Source: Branchiostoma floridae (Eukaryota; Chordata; Leptocardii; Amphioxiformes; Branchiostomatidae). From it: 60,000 nucleotides of DNA. The notes under the pieces are model-generated. The model was given only the letters and a program-made list of their open reading frames with translations, ran no database searches and was not told where the DNA came from. Within the stretch, counting starts at the first letter, position 1; each line of letters opens with the position of its first letter. The stretch covers positions 19,185,309-19,245,308 of the forward strand of contig NC_049984.1 in assembly GCF_000003815.2 (NCBI RefSeq). Direction: 5' to 3'. This document shows positions 12,701-23,307 of this stretch, piece by piece. A program made the position numbers and the translations under genes.

Positions 12701-15700
12701 TGCCTCGAGGGCTATCTACCACTTAAAAATCATGATCACAGCATGTCCAGAACACGAGATATCAAAAATTGATGTTATGCTGCAGTACTTTAGCAAGCCG
12801 CTAGGGGGCCCATTATCGAACTTGACCTTCGTTTTCCCGACCCCTACCCACCTACCAAATATTATCGGGATACATCCAAGGCTTCTCGAGTTATGCTGTT
12901 AACAGACAGACACACAGACACACACACAGACTCAGAAGCCCAAAACATAACCTTAGCCATTCTGGCAAAGGTAAATAGCAAGGTTACGTACAGGTCGCTT
13001 TACCACATTGCTAGTTGACTACATACGTTTCGCCTCATGGCAGAAGTCGTTTCGCCACATGGTACAAGTCGTCTCGCTACATTTGAACGAATAAGGTGCA
13101 CACGCATTTGAAACTAGAGTTCCTCGAACACACATCTTCGCCAAATAAACATTCTTTATCGAAGGTCGTTGTTTTTGAATGATTAATGTATGTAATTATG
13201 GCTATAATGGGCCGGATAAGCACCAAATACAGCTTAATACGAGATGTTAATATAGCAAAGCTGGATGTAAGGTCTTTAGTTAGGCTAGGTTAGGCTAGGT
13301 CTTTAGTTTTATATAAGATTTCACTCTACAAAATGTACATTGCAGTCTTTTCGTAAAAAAAGAAATAATAAACAAACTTTGAGTGACTGGCCTATATATT
13401 AGATAATAGGTCATCTAAGGGTTACCTAAGGGTCATACGTAAGGATTGTTACGGCCCCGCCTTGGTGAATGTTTGTGTCCATCTCATGAAAATAGTAAGT
13501 AAAGTTTTGCAATCGCGAGTTAAGTCAGAGGTATTTTACACAGTCTACCTGGCCTGGCTATCACGTCAGGCTACTCAGATCCCCCCATTCATAGCCCCGC
13601 AAAGACAAAATAGCTGATTGACAGGCATAGTAATTGCTAATCTCCAAGTATTAGTATATTCATAAGCCTTACTTAGATCCTCCTCTACAACCTAGCACAA
13701 ACCGAGACAAGATACGATACCACCCGCGTTCTATGACCGCACTCGTACAACCCGGAAGTATATGATATTGTCGTAATCGGTTGCACGGAAACCCCCATGC
13801 AGTGTGAAATCGAGGCCAAAATCAGGCAAAAAGAGCCAGTTTGAAGGCCAACTTTGACTCTTCAAATCTCATCCCGAAATAGTATTTGAATCATTAAGCG
13901 TACTGTATGCGATCGAACAACTCATGAGGATTACGTTGGCACCTTTGACAGCCTGATTTGGCCCACCGCGATGTTTTAATCTTTTTTTACGTGACCATGT
14001 CTTATGCCTCAAACGGGCGGGCGTGTAACACCCTGCCATGGCATGACGATTAGTTCTGCTCCACCTTTGATTTGTCTGTGCTAAGACCCGGAGACTGAGG
14101 GCAGGGGGTTAATTTGGTGTGACTGGCCCTTGTCAGGGAAAGGAGATCAGGCTTCTGCTTCTGTCTGAAGGGCTTGAATGATAAATGAAGATTAATGGTC
14201 CACACATTAGTGCTGGACTAGGGTGACAATGGTGCCAGTGTCATGTTGCACTGCACACCACTTTTGTAAGGGATGTGGTTCTCTCCATGATAAGAATCCC
14301 AAAGTAATTATATTAAGTAGATCGCAATTTACATAATTAGCATCTCATTATGTTGATAATCACCCTAAGTACCTACCTACCAAAAGCAAGGAATATCCAT
14401 CAATCCCCTCTGCAGTTATCCTTTTTAAAAGTTACAAACTATAAGACCCACTGCAGTTCCAAACAAGCTGCTAGGGGGCCCAAAATTACACCATTCACTC
14501 CTAGTCCCAACAGATATCCACCACTTAAAAATCATGAACATGGCACTTCTGGAAAATTTAGGCGCAAGCTTTGACGCTCACTTGCAGTACCAAAACAAGT
14601 CGCTAGGAGGCCCATTATCGAACTTGACCTTCCTTTCTGTGTCCCCTACCTATCAACAAAATATCATTAGCATCCATGTAGAACATCTCGAGTTATCGTG
14701 TTAACAGACAAACGCAATTACATACAAAGCCAGCTACAGCACCATAGGTAAAAGCTAGCTAAACCATTCTCGCACATGACAATCCTTTACACAACCGCTA
14801 CACAACTGCCAAATATCGTAGAAATCGCCCAGCTGCATTTTGAGTTATGCTTCTCGAAACAAACCTCGAAAAAATACAAAGGTCGCTGCTGTACCGTAGG
14901 AAAACGCCAGGTAAACCATTTTCAAACTAGGCATGCCTTTCGACAACCGCTACACACCTACAAAAAATCAAAAAGTTCCATCCACAATTTCTCGACTTAT
15001 ATGCTGTTGACCTACATACAGACCCAAGTAAGCAATCTTATAATCTTCGCTGGCGAAGATAATGAATGTATTTCTCCTTGAATCCAATGAATGTATTTCT
15101 CCTTGAATCCATACATCCCTTCGTAAGCAGGTAACACTATAATATGAGGTTTGTGATATGTAAAACATCTGCCCACCACAGACCTATGCAGAAAAGGCGA
15201 TGGGTGTGGTCAGCTGGACGATACCAATTCTCGTTGCCATGACGACCATTGGTGGGATCAATGCATACATTCTTGCAGTATCAAGGTATGGTTTAGCGGC
15301 AAATTTTCTAAATCAATGTTTGAATCACCAAATGGGATTCTCGTCCTAATTTATTGAAAGCTTTTCCATGTACAGAATCTTGAGTCAAGCACAGATGTCA
15401 ATGATAATTGTCCCTGTATTCATTTATCATTTACCTCTTTTTTTTTTTTAAATCTCAGATTGTACTTTGTGGGATCTCGGGAAGGCCATCTTCCACAGGT
15501 GCTGTCCATGATCAACATTTGGACCATGACTCCGGCCCCTGCAGTTCTATTTAACGTACGGAATACTTCTGTTCTTGCAGAATGTTCTTTACAAACTACA
15601 TCGTGGCTTCGTTTCTAGTTTGATCCAATTTGAAACTGGGTTACTGGTGATGATTTTACCATCTTCTTTAAAGAATTTAAAGAAAACAAATTTATCATGG

Positions 15701-18700
15701 TCACTCACTACTTTTGTCATTGTATACTCGATGACCAAATACACTCATTGAAAGTTACCACTGATCATTCAACCTTCTGTTCGGTACTGTTCTGTTATGT
15801 TATGCTATGTTATGTTATGTTATGTTATGTTATGAACATTAACAGTTAATGTTAACTAGAAAGGCCGACATTTGCTTGAGAGCAAATACAGCATATTTCA
15901 GCCATCTCCCTCATGCAACAATAGGCCTTGAGGTCGTTGACCCCTTTGGCCATTGGAAAATGACCAAAAAAATCCCAAACATATCATTTTAAAGTGGTCC
16001 ATGCCAAAAATTATACATGGGTCATTTGAATAAATATCTAGAGCACCCCTTTACCAATTTACGGGTCAGTAGGTTGTAAATCGAGGGAACAGGAGCAAAA
16101 AATGTCCAAATTTTGTCCAAAAAAATGGCCATAAATCGCAAAATTAAGCATTTTGTTGTACCGTATGGGAAAACTTTTATTGAAATTGTGTGCACATAAT
16201 TGAAGGGCACTTTTATACCAAATTTCAGATCATTTGGTTGTAAAACGAGGCTACAGGAGCCAAAAATGTCCTTTTTTGGTCAAAAAATGGCCAAAAATCG
16301 CAAAATTAAGTATTTTGTTGTACCGTATGGGAAAACTTTTATTGAATTTATGTGCACATAATTGAAGGGCACTTTTATACCAAATTTCAGATCATTTGGT
16401 TGTAAAACGAGGCTACAGGAGCCAAAAATGTCATTTTTTGGTTAAAAAATGGCCAAAAATCGCAAAATTAAGTATTTTGTTGTACCGTATGGGAAAATTT
16501 TTATTGAATTTATGTGCACATAATTGAAGGGCACTTTTATACCAAATTTCAGATCATTTGGTTGTAAAACGAGGCTACAGGAGCCAAAAATGTCATTTTT
16601 TGGTTAAAAAATGGCCAAAAATCGCAAAATTAAGTATTTTGTTGTACCGTATGGGAAAATTTTTATTGAATTTATGTGCACATAATTGAAGGGCACTTTT
16701 ATACCAAATTTCAGATCATTTCGTTGTAAAACGAGGCTACAGGAGCCAAAAATGTCCTTTTTTGGTCAAAAAATGGCCAAAAATCGCAAAATTAAGCATT
16801 TTGTTGTACCGTATGCCAAAACTGTTATTGAATTTAGGTGAGCATATGATCAAGGCACCTCTGTACCAAATTTCATGTCATTCGGCTGTAATACCAGGGT
16901 ACAGGAGCCCGAAATATACATAAAAATTGACAAAAACCTCAATAAAATCATTTTAAAGGCAGATATGAAAAAAATGAAAAAAACACCTGGGGGTATTGGC
17001 TTACTCTACCTTTGTGCCAAATTTCAAGTCAATCGGTTAAAAAATGGCGGAGTTGATTCGATTTGAAGATTTGACAGGAGAAAGAAAGAAAGAAAGAAAC
17101 ATTACGAATACAATATATTTCACCATACCTATGGTATGGCTGAAATATAATAATGTCTTCCTTCTCGGTTTAGGGCTTCCTGGTCTGTTGCTACCTCATC
17201 TCCGATGACGTGCTGACCCTGATTAACTACTTCAGCTTCATGTACTGGATCGGAGTCGGTTTGTCTATCGCAGCGCTGCTGTACCTCAGATGGAGACAGC
17301 CTGACATGCACAGACCCATCAAGGTACGTGTCCAATAGAAAGAAGAGATATGTTTGGTGTTGAAGATTTTCCACTGTCTTACAACACCAACATTAGCTTA
17401 CCTCGAATTTTCAGTCGCACTTCCGTCGACCTTCTTCAGGAGTGATGATTCAGTTACTCTGATCACGTGACTTAGAGACACGTGATTCGAGTAACGAATC
17501 ATAAATGCCTGGCAAGCGATATCGACCCCCGTCTCTGTTGAGATGTTTGGTGATTAAGGTTGTCAATGTCAAGTGCCTATAGTTGGTATCTCACAGCACT
17601 TGGGGCACAAGTGCGGCACTGCCGGGTTCGAAAGATTACTCAACGAATTTCAGAGATAAAGAAAAACATTTCTTACGTTTTGTGTATACTTTTTCGTATT
17701 TTACACAATATCTAACTTATATAAAAATCGGCGAAAATAGCACAACAGTACTAGTGACGCAGCGAGCGAATTGAACCCCGCAGTGCCACAACGGTGCCCC
17801 ACGTGCAGTGAGATACCACCTTATCGGAACAAGGGTAGCAGACGTGTTTTGAAATCTCTATACGCGCCTTTTAACGTTACAGATACTTTTTAAGACATGT
17901 CAACAATACAAAAATCATAGACGCATATTCAACGCTTGATATTTCTTAGTGACAAAACGTCAAATTTATGGCTTTCAGAAATTGCAAACAATTTTTTTGT
18001 TTTTAAATACATAACTACGGGTCGATAGCCAATCGAGACAGGAATAGGTCTAACTTTAAGGAAATTTCAGGAGGATTTTCTTGTTGCAGGTACATCTGGC
18101 TCTCCCAGTGCTGTTCCTACTAGCCAGTCTGTTCCTGGTTATCGTGCCGTTCTACTCGGCATTCAGAGACTCGGTGATCGGGTGCGCCATCTTCCTGTCC
18201 GGTGTTCCTGTCTACTACATAGGCGTGCACAGAAAGGTCCACCCCGCATGGCTACATACCATTGCAGGTCAGATGCATTTTTTTAAAACATCGGATATAG
18301 GAGAATTCTTTTTATACAACCAGCAGGTACTTAGTAAACATTGCTTACGTTTCGATGTCTCTCAGATGTCTTCGACGTCAGAGCTTCTAACTGGAGTTCT
18401 GCTTCTCACCGCTATTCGTAGCCGATGTAGGTGGCGCTTTTGCGGTGAGAAAACAATCCCAAACGTGGCTAAGCTTGTATCCCCCCTCGCCCCTTTTAAA
18501 CATCTTTATTCATTAAAAACATATTATACAACATAAACATCACAGCCCAACAGTACATTAAAGTATTACATCCGTGACCGAACAAGTTTGCCCACTTTTT
18601 TGCCTATATGGTTTAACAGTAGAGCAGTTTCAGCTTGGAAGCTTCCGTACAGGTTTCCTCTTTTACTTCAGCCAGCACACCAGTTTCTAAATATAATACT

Positions 18701-19414
18701 TTTTGCTGATGTTAACAACAGGTTTGTGTTTTGTATCCAGATACAATATCTTTCAAGCTTGTTTTTACATTGTATGGTATTTTCCGAACAGAAGAATCCA
18801 CTTGTAGATGGCAAACAATAAGTTGGAGTATGACTCACTTTTTTTTTGCTTGCTGTTAACTGGCATGTAAAATGTGTATGTTGTTTACAAAGTTGAATAT
18901 TGTGCATCTGGCCACAGTGCTGAAAAGCCATCCCGTGATTTGAATTGCAGTTGCCTGTGAGAGGACTCTTCACCTTTGCCATTAGTTTTTTGCATAGCAA
19001 TATGTTTGACATAGGAAGTGAACTGTTTTGTTTTATACCTATTCAAACAAAAACAACTAATACTTCGTTTCTCTAAAGTCGTTCCATGAAATGCTGATAA
19101 CTGAATATCTAGAACAGAAACATTTTTTGTCCTGTTTATGTTAACGTTATATACATTTTAGACACAATAAAACACATTCACAACAGTAGACCTCTTTAGC
19201 TAAGAATTAGTTTCGTGTTGTCTTGCAAGTTTTTTATCTTGTTCCCAGTACCTATTGAGAAAAAAAGCTTACTTAAACGGCTATATCTAATCTCTTTCTT
19301 CCAGATGGGATCACGAGAAAAGTGCAGAAACTCCTGATGTGTGTTCCTCAGGAGTCGGACGATACCATCTTACAGAGCAACGAAGGGGGACACGAGACGG
19401 ACAAGATGGCTTAA
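3747..19414 (+). CDS. y+LAT-like SLC7 amino-acid transporter light chain, gene A
   Basis: Nine exons join in frame at GT-AG junctions: 3747-4260, 9798-9926, 10444-10543, 10893-11061, 15182-15285, 15459-15555, 17174-17323, 18090-18267, 19305-19414. Together they give 516 aa, the usual length for heteromeric light chains, with 12 expected membrane segments. GSGIF (residues 57-61, unwound TM1) binds substrate. The Cys in FFPGCDVP (residue 156) matches the cysteine that links light chains to 4F2hc. Further landmarks are [33 protein letters not shown] and the C-terminal [10 protein letters not shown]. By eye it is nearer y+LAT1/2 (SLC7A7/A6) than b0,+AT, so Na-dependent neutral/cationic amino-acid exchange at the plasma membrane is inferred. 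The first ATG is used because no splice signal or longer frame was evident upstream. A paralogue lies convergent at 40176-23308. Confidence 0.93.
4568..4724. mobile_element. GCCAG-ended inverted-repeat element, copy 1
   Basis: The left end GCCAGTGTATTTCGTGCAAT and the right end, whose reverse complement starts GCCAGGTAATTACACAACGG, form imperfect terminal inverted repeats. A second copy with the same internal order (TCCGTGCAATT, GTGTGCGGT, ATCCGTTGTG) is at 6117-6237. Non-coding, probably a non-autonomous element. Confidence 0.55.
5367..5483. repeat. near-perfect 117-bp foldback
   Basis: Two arms of about 49 bp (5367-5415 and 5435-5483) are almost exact reverse complements, beginning CTAGCCTGGGTACCATCC and ending GGATGGTACCCAGGCTAG, around a loop of roughly 20 bases. 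The inner arm holds CCGGGGCTCCTT. A transcript from either strand would form a long hairpin. It lies within intron 1 of gene A and is probably a young MITE. Confidence 0.85.
6117..6237. mobile_element. GCCAG-ended inverted-repeat element, copy 2
   Basis: Same termini and internal motifs as 4568-4724: CATTTCGTGCAATTTATCCG on the left, ATCCGTTGTGCAATTAACTGGC on the right. It is shorter by internal deletion. No coding content. Confidence 0.55.
6501..6676. mobile_element. foldback with CTCCAAGCAGAGGTTAGG ends
   Basis: The left end reads CTCTCCAAGCAGAGGTTAGG and the right end CCTAACCTCTGCTTGGAG. Inside, GGGCTTTCTATCTTTTGTAC faces GTACAAAATCGAAAGCCC, so the stem runs through most of the 176 bp. 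Related termini occur at 20920-21100, 37978-38180 and 50997-51130, with solo ends near 3470-3500 and 6268-6290. This makes it a dispersed MITE-like family. Confidence 0.75.
6744..6905. repeat. copy of the CCCCGGTTTGGACATGTGAC repeat
   Basis: Ends in GCTGCCCGGCTGGGCCCCGG, TTTGGACATGTGACATAGGCC, preceded by TATACACAAATAAT. The same order occurs at about 19997-20147, and more distant relatives at 8094-8294 and 11283-11597 share the GGCTTAGGTCCC terminus. Probably one degenerate inverted-repeat DNA element family. Confidence 0.55.
7177..7548. mobile_element. MITE with about 29-bp terminal inverted repeats
   Basis: TTAGGCCATGTTGATTTGAT at the left end is matched by ATCAAATCAACATGGCCTAA at the right end. 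The inverted match continues inward over TATATGGAT / ATCCATATA. The interior (about 310 bp) is AT-rich and the ORFs through it have no recognisable protein. Age looks low because the terminal repeats are nearly perfect. Confidence 0.8.
8094..8294. mobile_element. TTAGGTCCC-family element, copy 1
   Basis: The left end is GGCTTAGGTCCCATTTCCG. The right end, reverse-complemented, begins TAAGGCCTACGTTCCAATTCC and continues to GGGGCCAGGCTGGG, mirroring the left CGGGGCCCGGTCGGG. It is about 200 bp, AT-rich in the middle, and non-coding. Confidence 0.6.
8586..9299 (+). pseudogene. non-LTR retrotransposon (CR1/L2-like) 3' end
   Basis: From about 8586 to the TAG at 8879-8881 one frame reads the typical C-terminus of a LINE reverse transcriptase. 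It runs through [17 protein letters not shown] and [20 protein letters not shown] to [14 protein letters not shown] and [13 protein letters not shown]. The WNSLP block followed by F(K/R)R.LK is characteristic of CR1/L2-like elements. It is followed by an AT-rich 3' UTR, a small stem (AAGCTTCACAAGCTT, then CCCTCCTCCTG) and a terminal AAATA microsatellite tail. The 5' part is missing, as expected from 5' truncation on insertion. Confidence 0.75.
9350..9600. mobile_element. MITE-like element, family 1, copy 2
   Basis: Same internal sequence as copy 1 (AAGATACTCAACGAATTTCA, AACAAAACAGTGAC). The termini have changed in compensation: GGTGCACTCTCACTGCACCT on the left and GCAGTGAGAGTGCATC on the right. 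It ends about 200 bp before exon 2 of gene A. Confidence 0.75.
10700..10815. repeat. foldback in intron 3 of gene A
   Basis: Left arm TCGCCTGGAGTCCGGCCTTG, right arm AGGCTGGACTCCAGGCTAG, with an inner partial match GGCTTTAGTCCG / CGACCAAAGCG. About 115 bp, imperfect, probably a small MITE. It lies 80 bp upstream of exon 4. Confidence 0.6.
11002..11265 (+). repeat. 68-bp tandem repeat made from the end of exon 4 and its donor (gene A)
   Basis: Four units start at 11002, 11070, 11138 and 11206, an exact 68-bp spacing. Each begins ATCGCCATGTACT, encodes the peptide end ..VLESEAVAV, and carries the splice donor GTGGTAAGTAC. Unit 1 is the true exon 4 end, with donor at 11062. Units 2-4 lie in intron 4, so decoy donors follow the real one. 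The period is 68, not a multiple of 3, so use of a decoy donor would shift the frame and soon meet a stop. Unit 4 is slightly shortened. Confidence 0.9.
11283..11597. mobile_element. TTAGGTCCC-family element, copy 2
   Basis: The left end GGCTTAGGTCCCAGTTG and a right end whose reverse complement starts GGTTTAGGTCCCGATTG form terminal inverted repeats. Inside, AAAGGCCGGGC faces GCCCGGCCGGGG. It is GC-rich and non-coding, and sits directly after the exon-derived repeat in intron 4 of gene A. Confidence 0.65.
11735..12640. repeat. direct repeats of about 240 bp with ATTATGCAAATTAG
   Basis: The motif ATTAATTATGCAAATTAGCT recurs about every 240 bp (near 12011, 12255, 12500). It alternates with ATTATGCAAATGAG, and each time is followed by CATACCAAAAATCATGA.GATCCGTCAACACGTT or a close variant. 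At least three diverged tandem units are present. The same motifs and GCCGCTAGGGGGCC occur at 14280-14730, and weaker relatives between the palindrome arms at 48050-48660. Confidence 0.7.
12641..13440. other. intron 4 sequence, repeat margins
   Basis: Contains GCCGCTAGGGGGCC twice, a short CA-rich run near 12910, and two imperfect copies of a GTCGTTTCGCCACATGG motif near 13025-13080. There is no coding signal. It is the downstream margin of the ATTATGCAAATTAG repeat region. Confidence 0.5.
13441..14280. other. intron 4 sequence with no recognised feature
   Basis: I see no ORF with protein character, no long inverted repeat and no tandem repeat here. Composition is ordinary for introns in this window. 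Confidence 0.5.
14281..14730. repeat. second block of the ATTATG / CTAGGGGGCC repeat
   Basis: Shares ATAATTAGCATCTCATTATGT, CTACCAAAAGCAAG and GCTGCTAGGGGGCC with the block at 11735-12960, in the same orientation. It also shares the closing ATCTCGAGTTATCGTGTTAACAG motif. It is therefore a diverged dispersed copy within the same intron. Confidence 0.55.
15792..15834. repeat. TATGT microsatellite
   Basis: About eight pentamer units of the TATGT type (one TATGC variant), in intron 6 of gene A. Confidence 0.9.
15995..17040. repeat. 162-bp tandem repeat in intron 6 of gene A
   Basis: The marker GTACCGTAT begins at 16158, 16320, 16482, 16644 and 16806, spacing exactly 162. The middle units are almost identical. 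The first (from about 15995) and last (to about 17040) are diverged, giving roughly six units. Each carries TTTATTGAATTTATGTGCAC, ATTTCAGATCATTTGGTTGT and AAAATGGCCAAAAATCGCAA. No unit is open as a protein on either strand over the full array, so it is a satellite-like expansion. Confidence 0.9.
17579..17822. mobile_element. MITE-like element, family 1, copy 3
   Basis: GTTGGTATCTCACAGCACTT on the left and GTGCAGTGAGATACCACC on the right, with the family interior CAACGAATTTCAGAGATAAA. It lies in intron 7 of gene A. Together with copies at 1561 and 9350, three members lie in or just upstream of this gene. Confidence 0.75.
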
Positions 19415-19454
19415 AAAAGTGTCAGCGAAAGATGGCCACACAGATTGCGCCACG

Positions 19455-19660
19455 TGAGATTGCGTGGCGCAATTGGCAGTGTGTTGGGCTCATGTGCAAA
19501 AGGTTTCGAGTTCGAAACCTGCCGTGTCACATGTCACGTGGCACTTTACACGACTTTCCTCACTTCACTCAAGTGAAAATGAGTACCATTCACCTGGACT
19601 CCAGGAAGAATAGTGGCGTATCAGTCACTAATGAAGATCCTAATTAAAACCAAACCAAAT
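19455..19660 (+). mobile_element. tRNA-derived SINE-like insertion behind gene A
   Basis: GTGGCGCAATTGGCAGTGTG resembles an A box with a D arm. GGTTTCGAGTTCGAAACC is a T arm and B box with a 5-bp stem. The acceptor halves do not pair, so it is a SINE head rather than a gene. A body of about 120 bp follows, containing CACTTTACACGACTTTCCTC. It starts about 40 bp after the stop codon, so it probably lies in the 3' UTR. Confidence 0.6.
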
Positions 19661-19996
19661 CAAACTTAACACAATATTGTGAAATTGAATTACTTTTGCT
19701 ATTTCATATTTTCATCACAAAATAGTTGGAATGATCACAAATTAGCACACGTCTCTACTTTTGGGTAGATATTGATCTGAAATATAATCTTCATGACCCA
19801 ATTCGTCTCCCCAATGATACTTGAAGGACACTGCTTTCATCATGATATCTTACCTGTTCCACATGTAATGTTAACGTTACATGTTCGATTATTGTACCAG
19901 TGAAATTCCTTTTTGACAACCACATTGACCAGTGGACCTCACTTAATGTTACGACGCCCCCTAACGTCACATTTTTATACCGGGTATTTCTGGAAA

Positions 19997-20147
19997 TGAA
20001 AAGTAGAAATTTATTCGTAAAAATATACACAAATAATTTACGACTATTCTCTTTACGTCTTGAGCAGTTTGGTGTCTTTAATATCATACTTTCCGTTCCC
20101 GGAAGCTGCCCGGCCGGGCCCCGGTTTGGACATGTGACGTATGCCTA
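19997..20147. repeat. second copy of the CCCCGGTTTGGACATGTGAC repeat
   Basis: AAATATACACAAATAATTTA, then CCCGGAAGCTGCCCGGCCGG and TTTGGACATGTGACGTATGCC, in the same order as 6744-6905. Non-coding. Confidence 0.55.
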
Positions 20148-20919
20148 AACAGCAGGAAAATCCATCTTCCCACAAGTCTGCGTAGTCCTGAAATGTCCGG
20201 TAGTCGGATGGCGCCTAGGCCAAGTTCTACAATCTTTAAACAACATTTTTGTCAGTAGTTTTCTCGCGATCATCGGGCGATTTAACTTGAATAGATCGGC
20301 AGAGGTTCGCAGGTCCCCGTCCAATGTGATGGGGCAGATTCTCAGGTGGTAAGTATGCTTGAGTCTCTGGCGATGACCTTCTAATGATGTCTATATATAA
20401 CAAGCTATACATGTGCATACATATCAACAAATACGGCCGAAGCTCGTAGACTTAGTGAGAGGGTCCTACAGCCCTCTCAATTACATGTGTATCATGCATG
20501 TTGCGTGAGCGACTACAGCCGGGATTCAATCACTGAACTACATATGCACTAAACATGATAACTATGTGCTCTGCTATGTTCTCTATGAGAAATAAAAAAT
20601 TTGCTGTCATTAATCTACCGTATAAAATCTCAGGATGTGCCAAATACAAACAACACATCTTATGCAACGTGAAAAAGGATAACTATATATGTATAGATGT
20701 TGCGAATTTTTTAATAAAACAACTGTATATTTTTTAACAGAAAAAAAAGCCTAAGAAGCAATATACCAATGTATAACCTCTGTCATGTTATTGACTAATT
20801 GAGTGCAAGGTGGCAGTAGTTTCCACTGCTGGAGATATTCTACAGCTAAGTAATCATGTCTTGTACTGTTTGTAATGTTCGGTGATTCTAAGGATATATG
20901 TGTTAAGATATGAAAGTAT

Positions 20920-21100
20920 AATCTCCAAGCAGATCCTATGGTAGTACATGTATAAGATAGTATCAAAAGCGGTCACAGGAGTGAAAACGGCCTAGGAGTG
21001 TGTATGGCTACCAGTGGCTGATGACTCCCTTTGGCCAGCTATACTCCTTAGCCAGTTTGATACTATCTTATGCCACTAGTAAATCTGCCTGGAGATTAAT
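20920..21100. mobile_element. foldback with TAATCTCCAAGCAGATCC ends
   Basis: TAATCTCCAAGCAGATCC at the left, AAATCTGCCTGGAGATTA at the right, with inner arms ATAAGATAGTATCAAA / TTTGATACTATCTTAT. 180 bp, non-coding. A partial relative with the same ends is split over 5871-5910 and 3466-3500 in the upstream region. Confidence 0.7.
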
Positions 21101-23307
21101 AAACGTAGTAGACGTTTGACCTGACCTATGAATAGATATCATCTGCTATGCAATTACAAAATGTCATAAGACATTGTGATGCTTTGCCATAGGAAGAACT
21201 CTGTCTATGTAACACGTTGTTTCTACAAAGTATCAATCAACTCATAACAGCTTGCCATGCAAGCATTATATGGAATGAGCGTAAAATGTGATGTTTTGTT
21301 ACTGTGTTATGCTATGTGATATGTTGGGTACTGATCGGTGGCGATATACTGTGCTTGTTGTGGAAAACCACCATATTCAATGAATGTAACTACAAACAAC
21401 ATTTCAAGGGATTTCAAATAGTATCATTTACTTCATAAAGCACTTGTCTCATTGACCACACAAAATATCATGAAAGAAAACCTTTACATTTTGTCTGGTC
21501 ATTCTATTCCAAGCTAAAACACCATCTTACTTCAAGTTCAATGCTCTAAATTGTCAAAACTAATTCCAGAATGATAGCTACAATATTCAAATAAACTTCA
21601 TAGTCATTATTTATTCTACAAAAGTGACTACTACAACAAAATCATTAAAGAAAACTTAAATGTAATATCAGTGTACCTCAAAGGGTAAAAATAGGAAATG
21701 TACAAGTTAAAATTCAGGGCAGAGCCAGGTACTTTCTTTTGCATCAAAAGCTTTAGAAACATTTCTTATTGTGATTGAGTTAACGCTTCCATTTGAAAGA
21801 AGACTGTTCTCTAAGAAAGAACTCCGTGATATTTTTTGGCATCATAAGTTAACACAGCAGCAACACTCATGCTTTGGAAAATATAATGCCATCTGTTAAA
21901 GTTAACATGTTTATCTCCTGGACAAAGTCCATTATTTCTAAAACAAAAGATACCTAAGGTCACAATCATCAAGAAAAAAGAAAGATAAATGTACAGAAAT
22001 ATCAATAACATCAGGATCTACTGGTAAATGATTTTAGTGATCCTTTGGCTATAACCCCCAGGTTATAAAAGGGTGACTTATATAACTTATTTCAAGTTCA
22101 TAAATCTCTGAGATAATTGAAATATCATATTTCAAACATTCCAATTGGTAACTGTTGTCACTGTTTTGAGAGTGTTTCTTAAGATAATCAAGATTTTAGA
22201 ACACAATAAGATGAAGAACACCAAGTGGTAAATTGTATAAGATGCACAGATTACTATAAGACTTTTTGGTGTACAAGATTTCCAAGTCACAATTAAAGCA
22301 TATGTTCATTCCTCTGATTTGTCAAAGACTTCTTGTTTATGTTGACAATCACTTCAACAAGCATTTCTGACACGGATGGAAGTACAATAAATAGTTCCAC
22401 TGCTGTACAAATATATATGATCTGGTTTAAAAACATCTAAAAGAGTAAAACTGTATCTTTCTTGACAGACTGTGTGCTTGTAGTAACTAGTTTGGTTGTG
22501 ATTTAGCTGGAGCAACAATTCTCTAGTATATAGTCTGATACAGGTTTCTGCTTTACATTTCTTAGAGCACTCTCAGATCCTAGTTCTTTCCTTGTCCTAC
22601 TCTTCCAAATAACTACACATAAAATACACTCTGCACTTTTTATACAGTAAATACAGTGGCAATAAATGGTAGTTATCTACTAACTTTGACATAATTCAAC
22701 CCAGTTCCAGATAGAATTTTACATAACCAGTGCACTAGAAGATTTTCACACAGAGGATTACTCTAGAATCAGTAATTAGACAACCTGGAAGACTAGATGG
22801 ATTGACAGTACATTGACAAACCCCACCATTTCCATATTTACCCATCCAGACGTATAGGGAATGGATCTCTGCATGTTGCAGTAGCTAGTGTATAGGAGGT
22901 AGATTTCACACACTTTGACAGTACTGAAAAGTGTACTATGGCCTATTGAGTGGTCTACTAGTCTCAAGATATTACAAAGATGAAGCACCCATAAATGTGA
23001 TTCTGGCAGGTCCTAATGGTACATGTAGAAGGCATGTCAGCACCCTTCAATATGAAGTAGTCAATAGGTCTTGGGGCACTTAGGTCATTAACTGTACATA
23101 GTGTACACACAGTGTTTTTCTTAACACAGATTCCTATGTGCGACAATGCTATCTGGCAGTTGGTAAAGTTACCACAACAGTATAACAAGAAGTACCCATA
23201 GCCCCCACCCCTACGACAGTCTCCTGGCTAACAAAAATCACAATACAACACTTGAAAGTTGTGTAGCGATCATCAGGTAAGTTGTTGACATCGCCAGATA
23301 TCCGTCC
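21101..23307 (-). other. gene B 3' UTR and convergent intergenic region
   Basis: There are no repeats that I can recognise and no coding ORF. The sequence is even, AT-rich and looks single-copy, which fits a long 3' UTR of the minus-strand gene. A minus-strand AATAAA (TTTATT on plus at 21610-21615) is a candidate poly(A) signal. Positional inference only. Confidence 0.4.

Larger units (their letters stand above)
19415..20600 (+). other. gene A 3' UTR and downstream region
   Basis: The TAA stop of gene A is at 19412-19414. The downstream sequence contains a SINE-like insertion (19455-19660) and a copy of the CCCCGGTTTGGACATGTGAC repeat (about 19997-20147). The first plus-strand AATAAA I see is near 20590. 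The real 3' end cannot be set from sequence. Confidence 0.4.
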
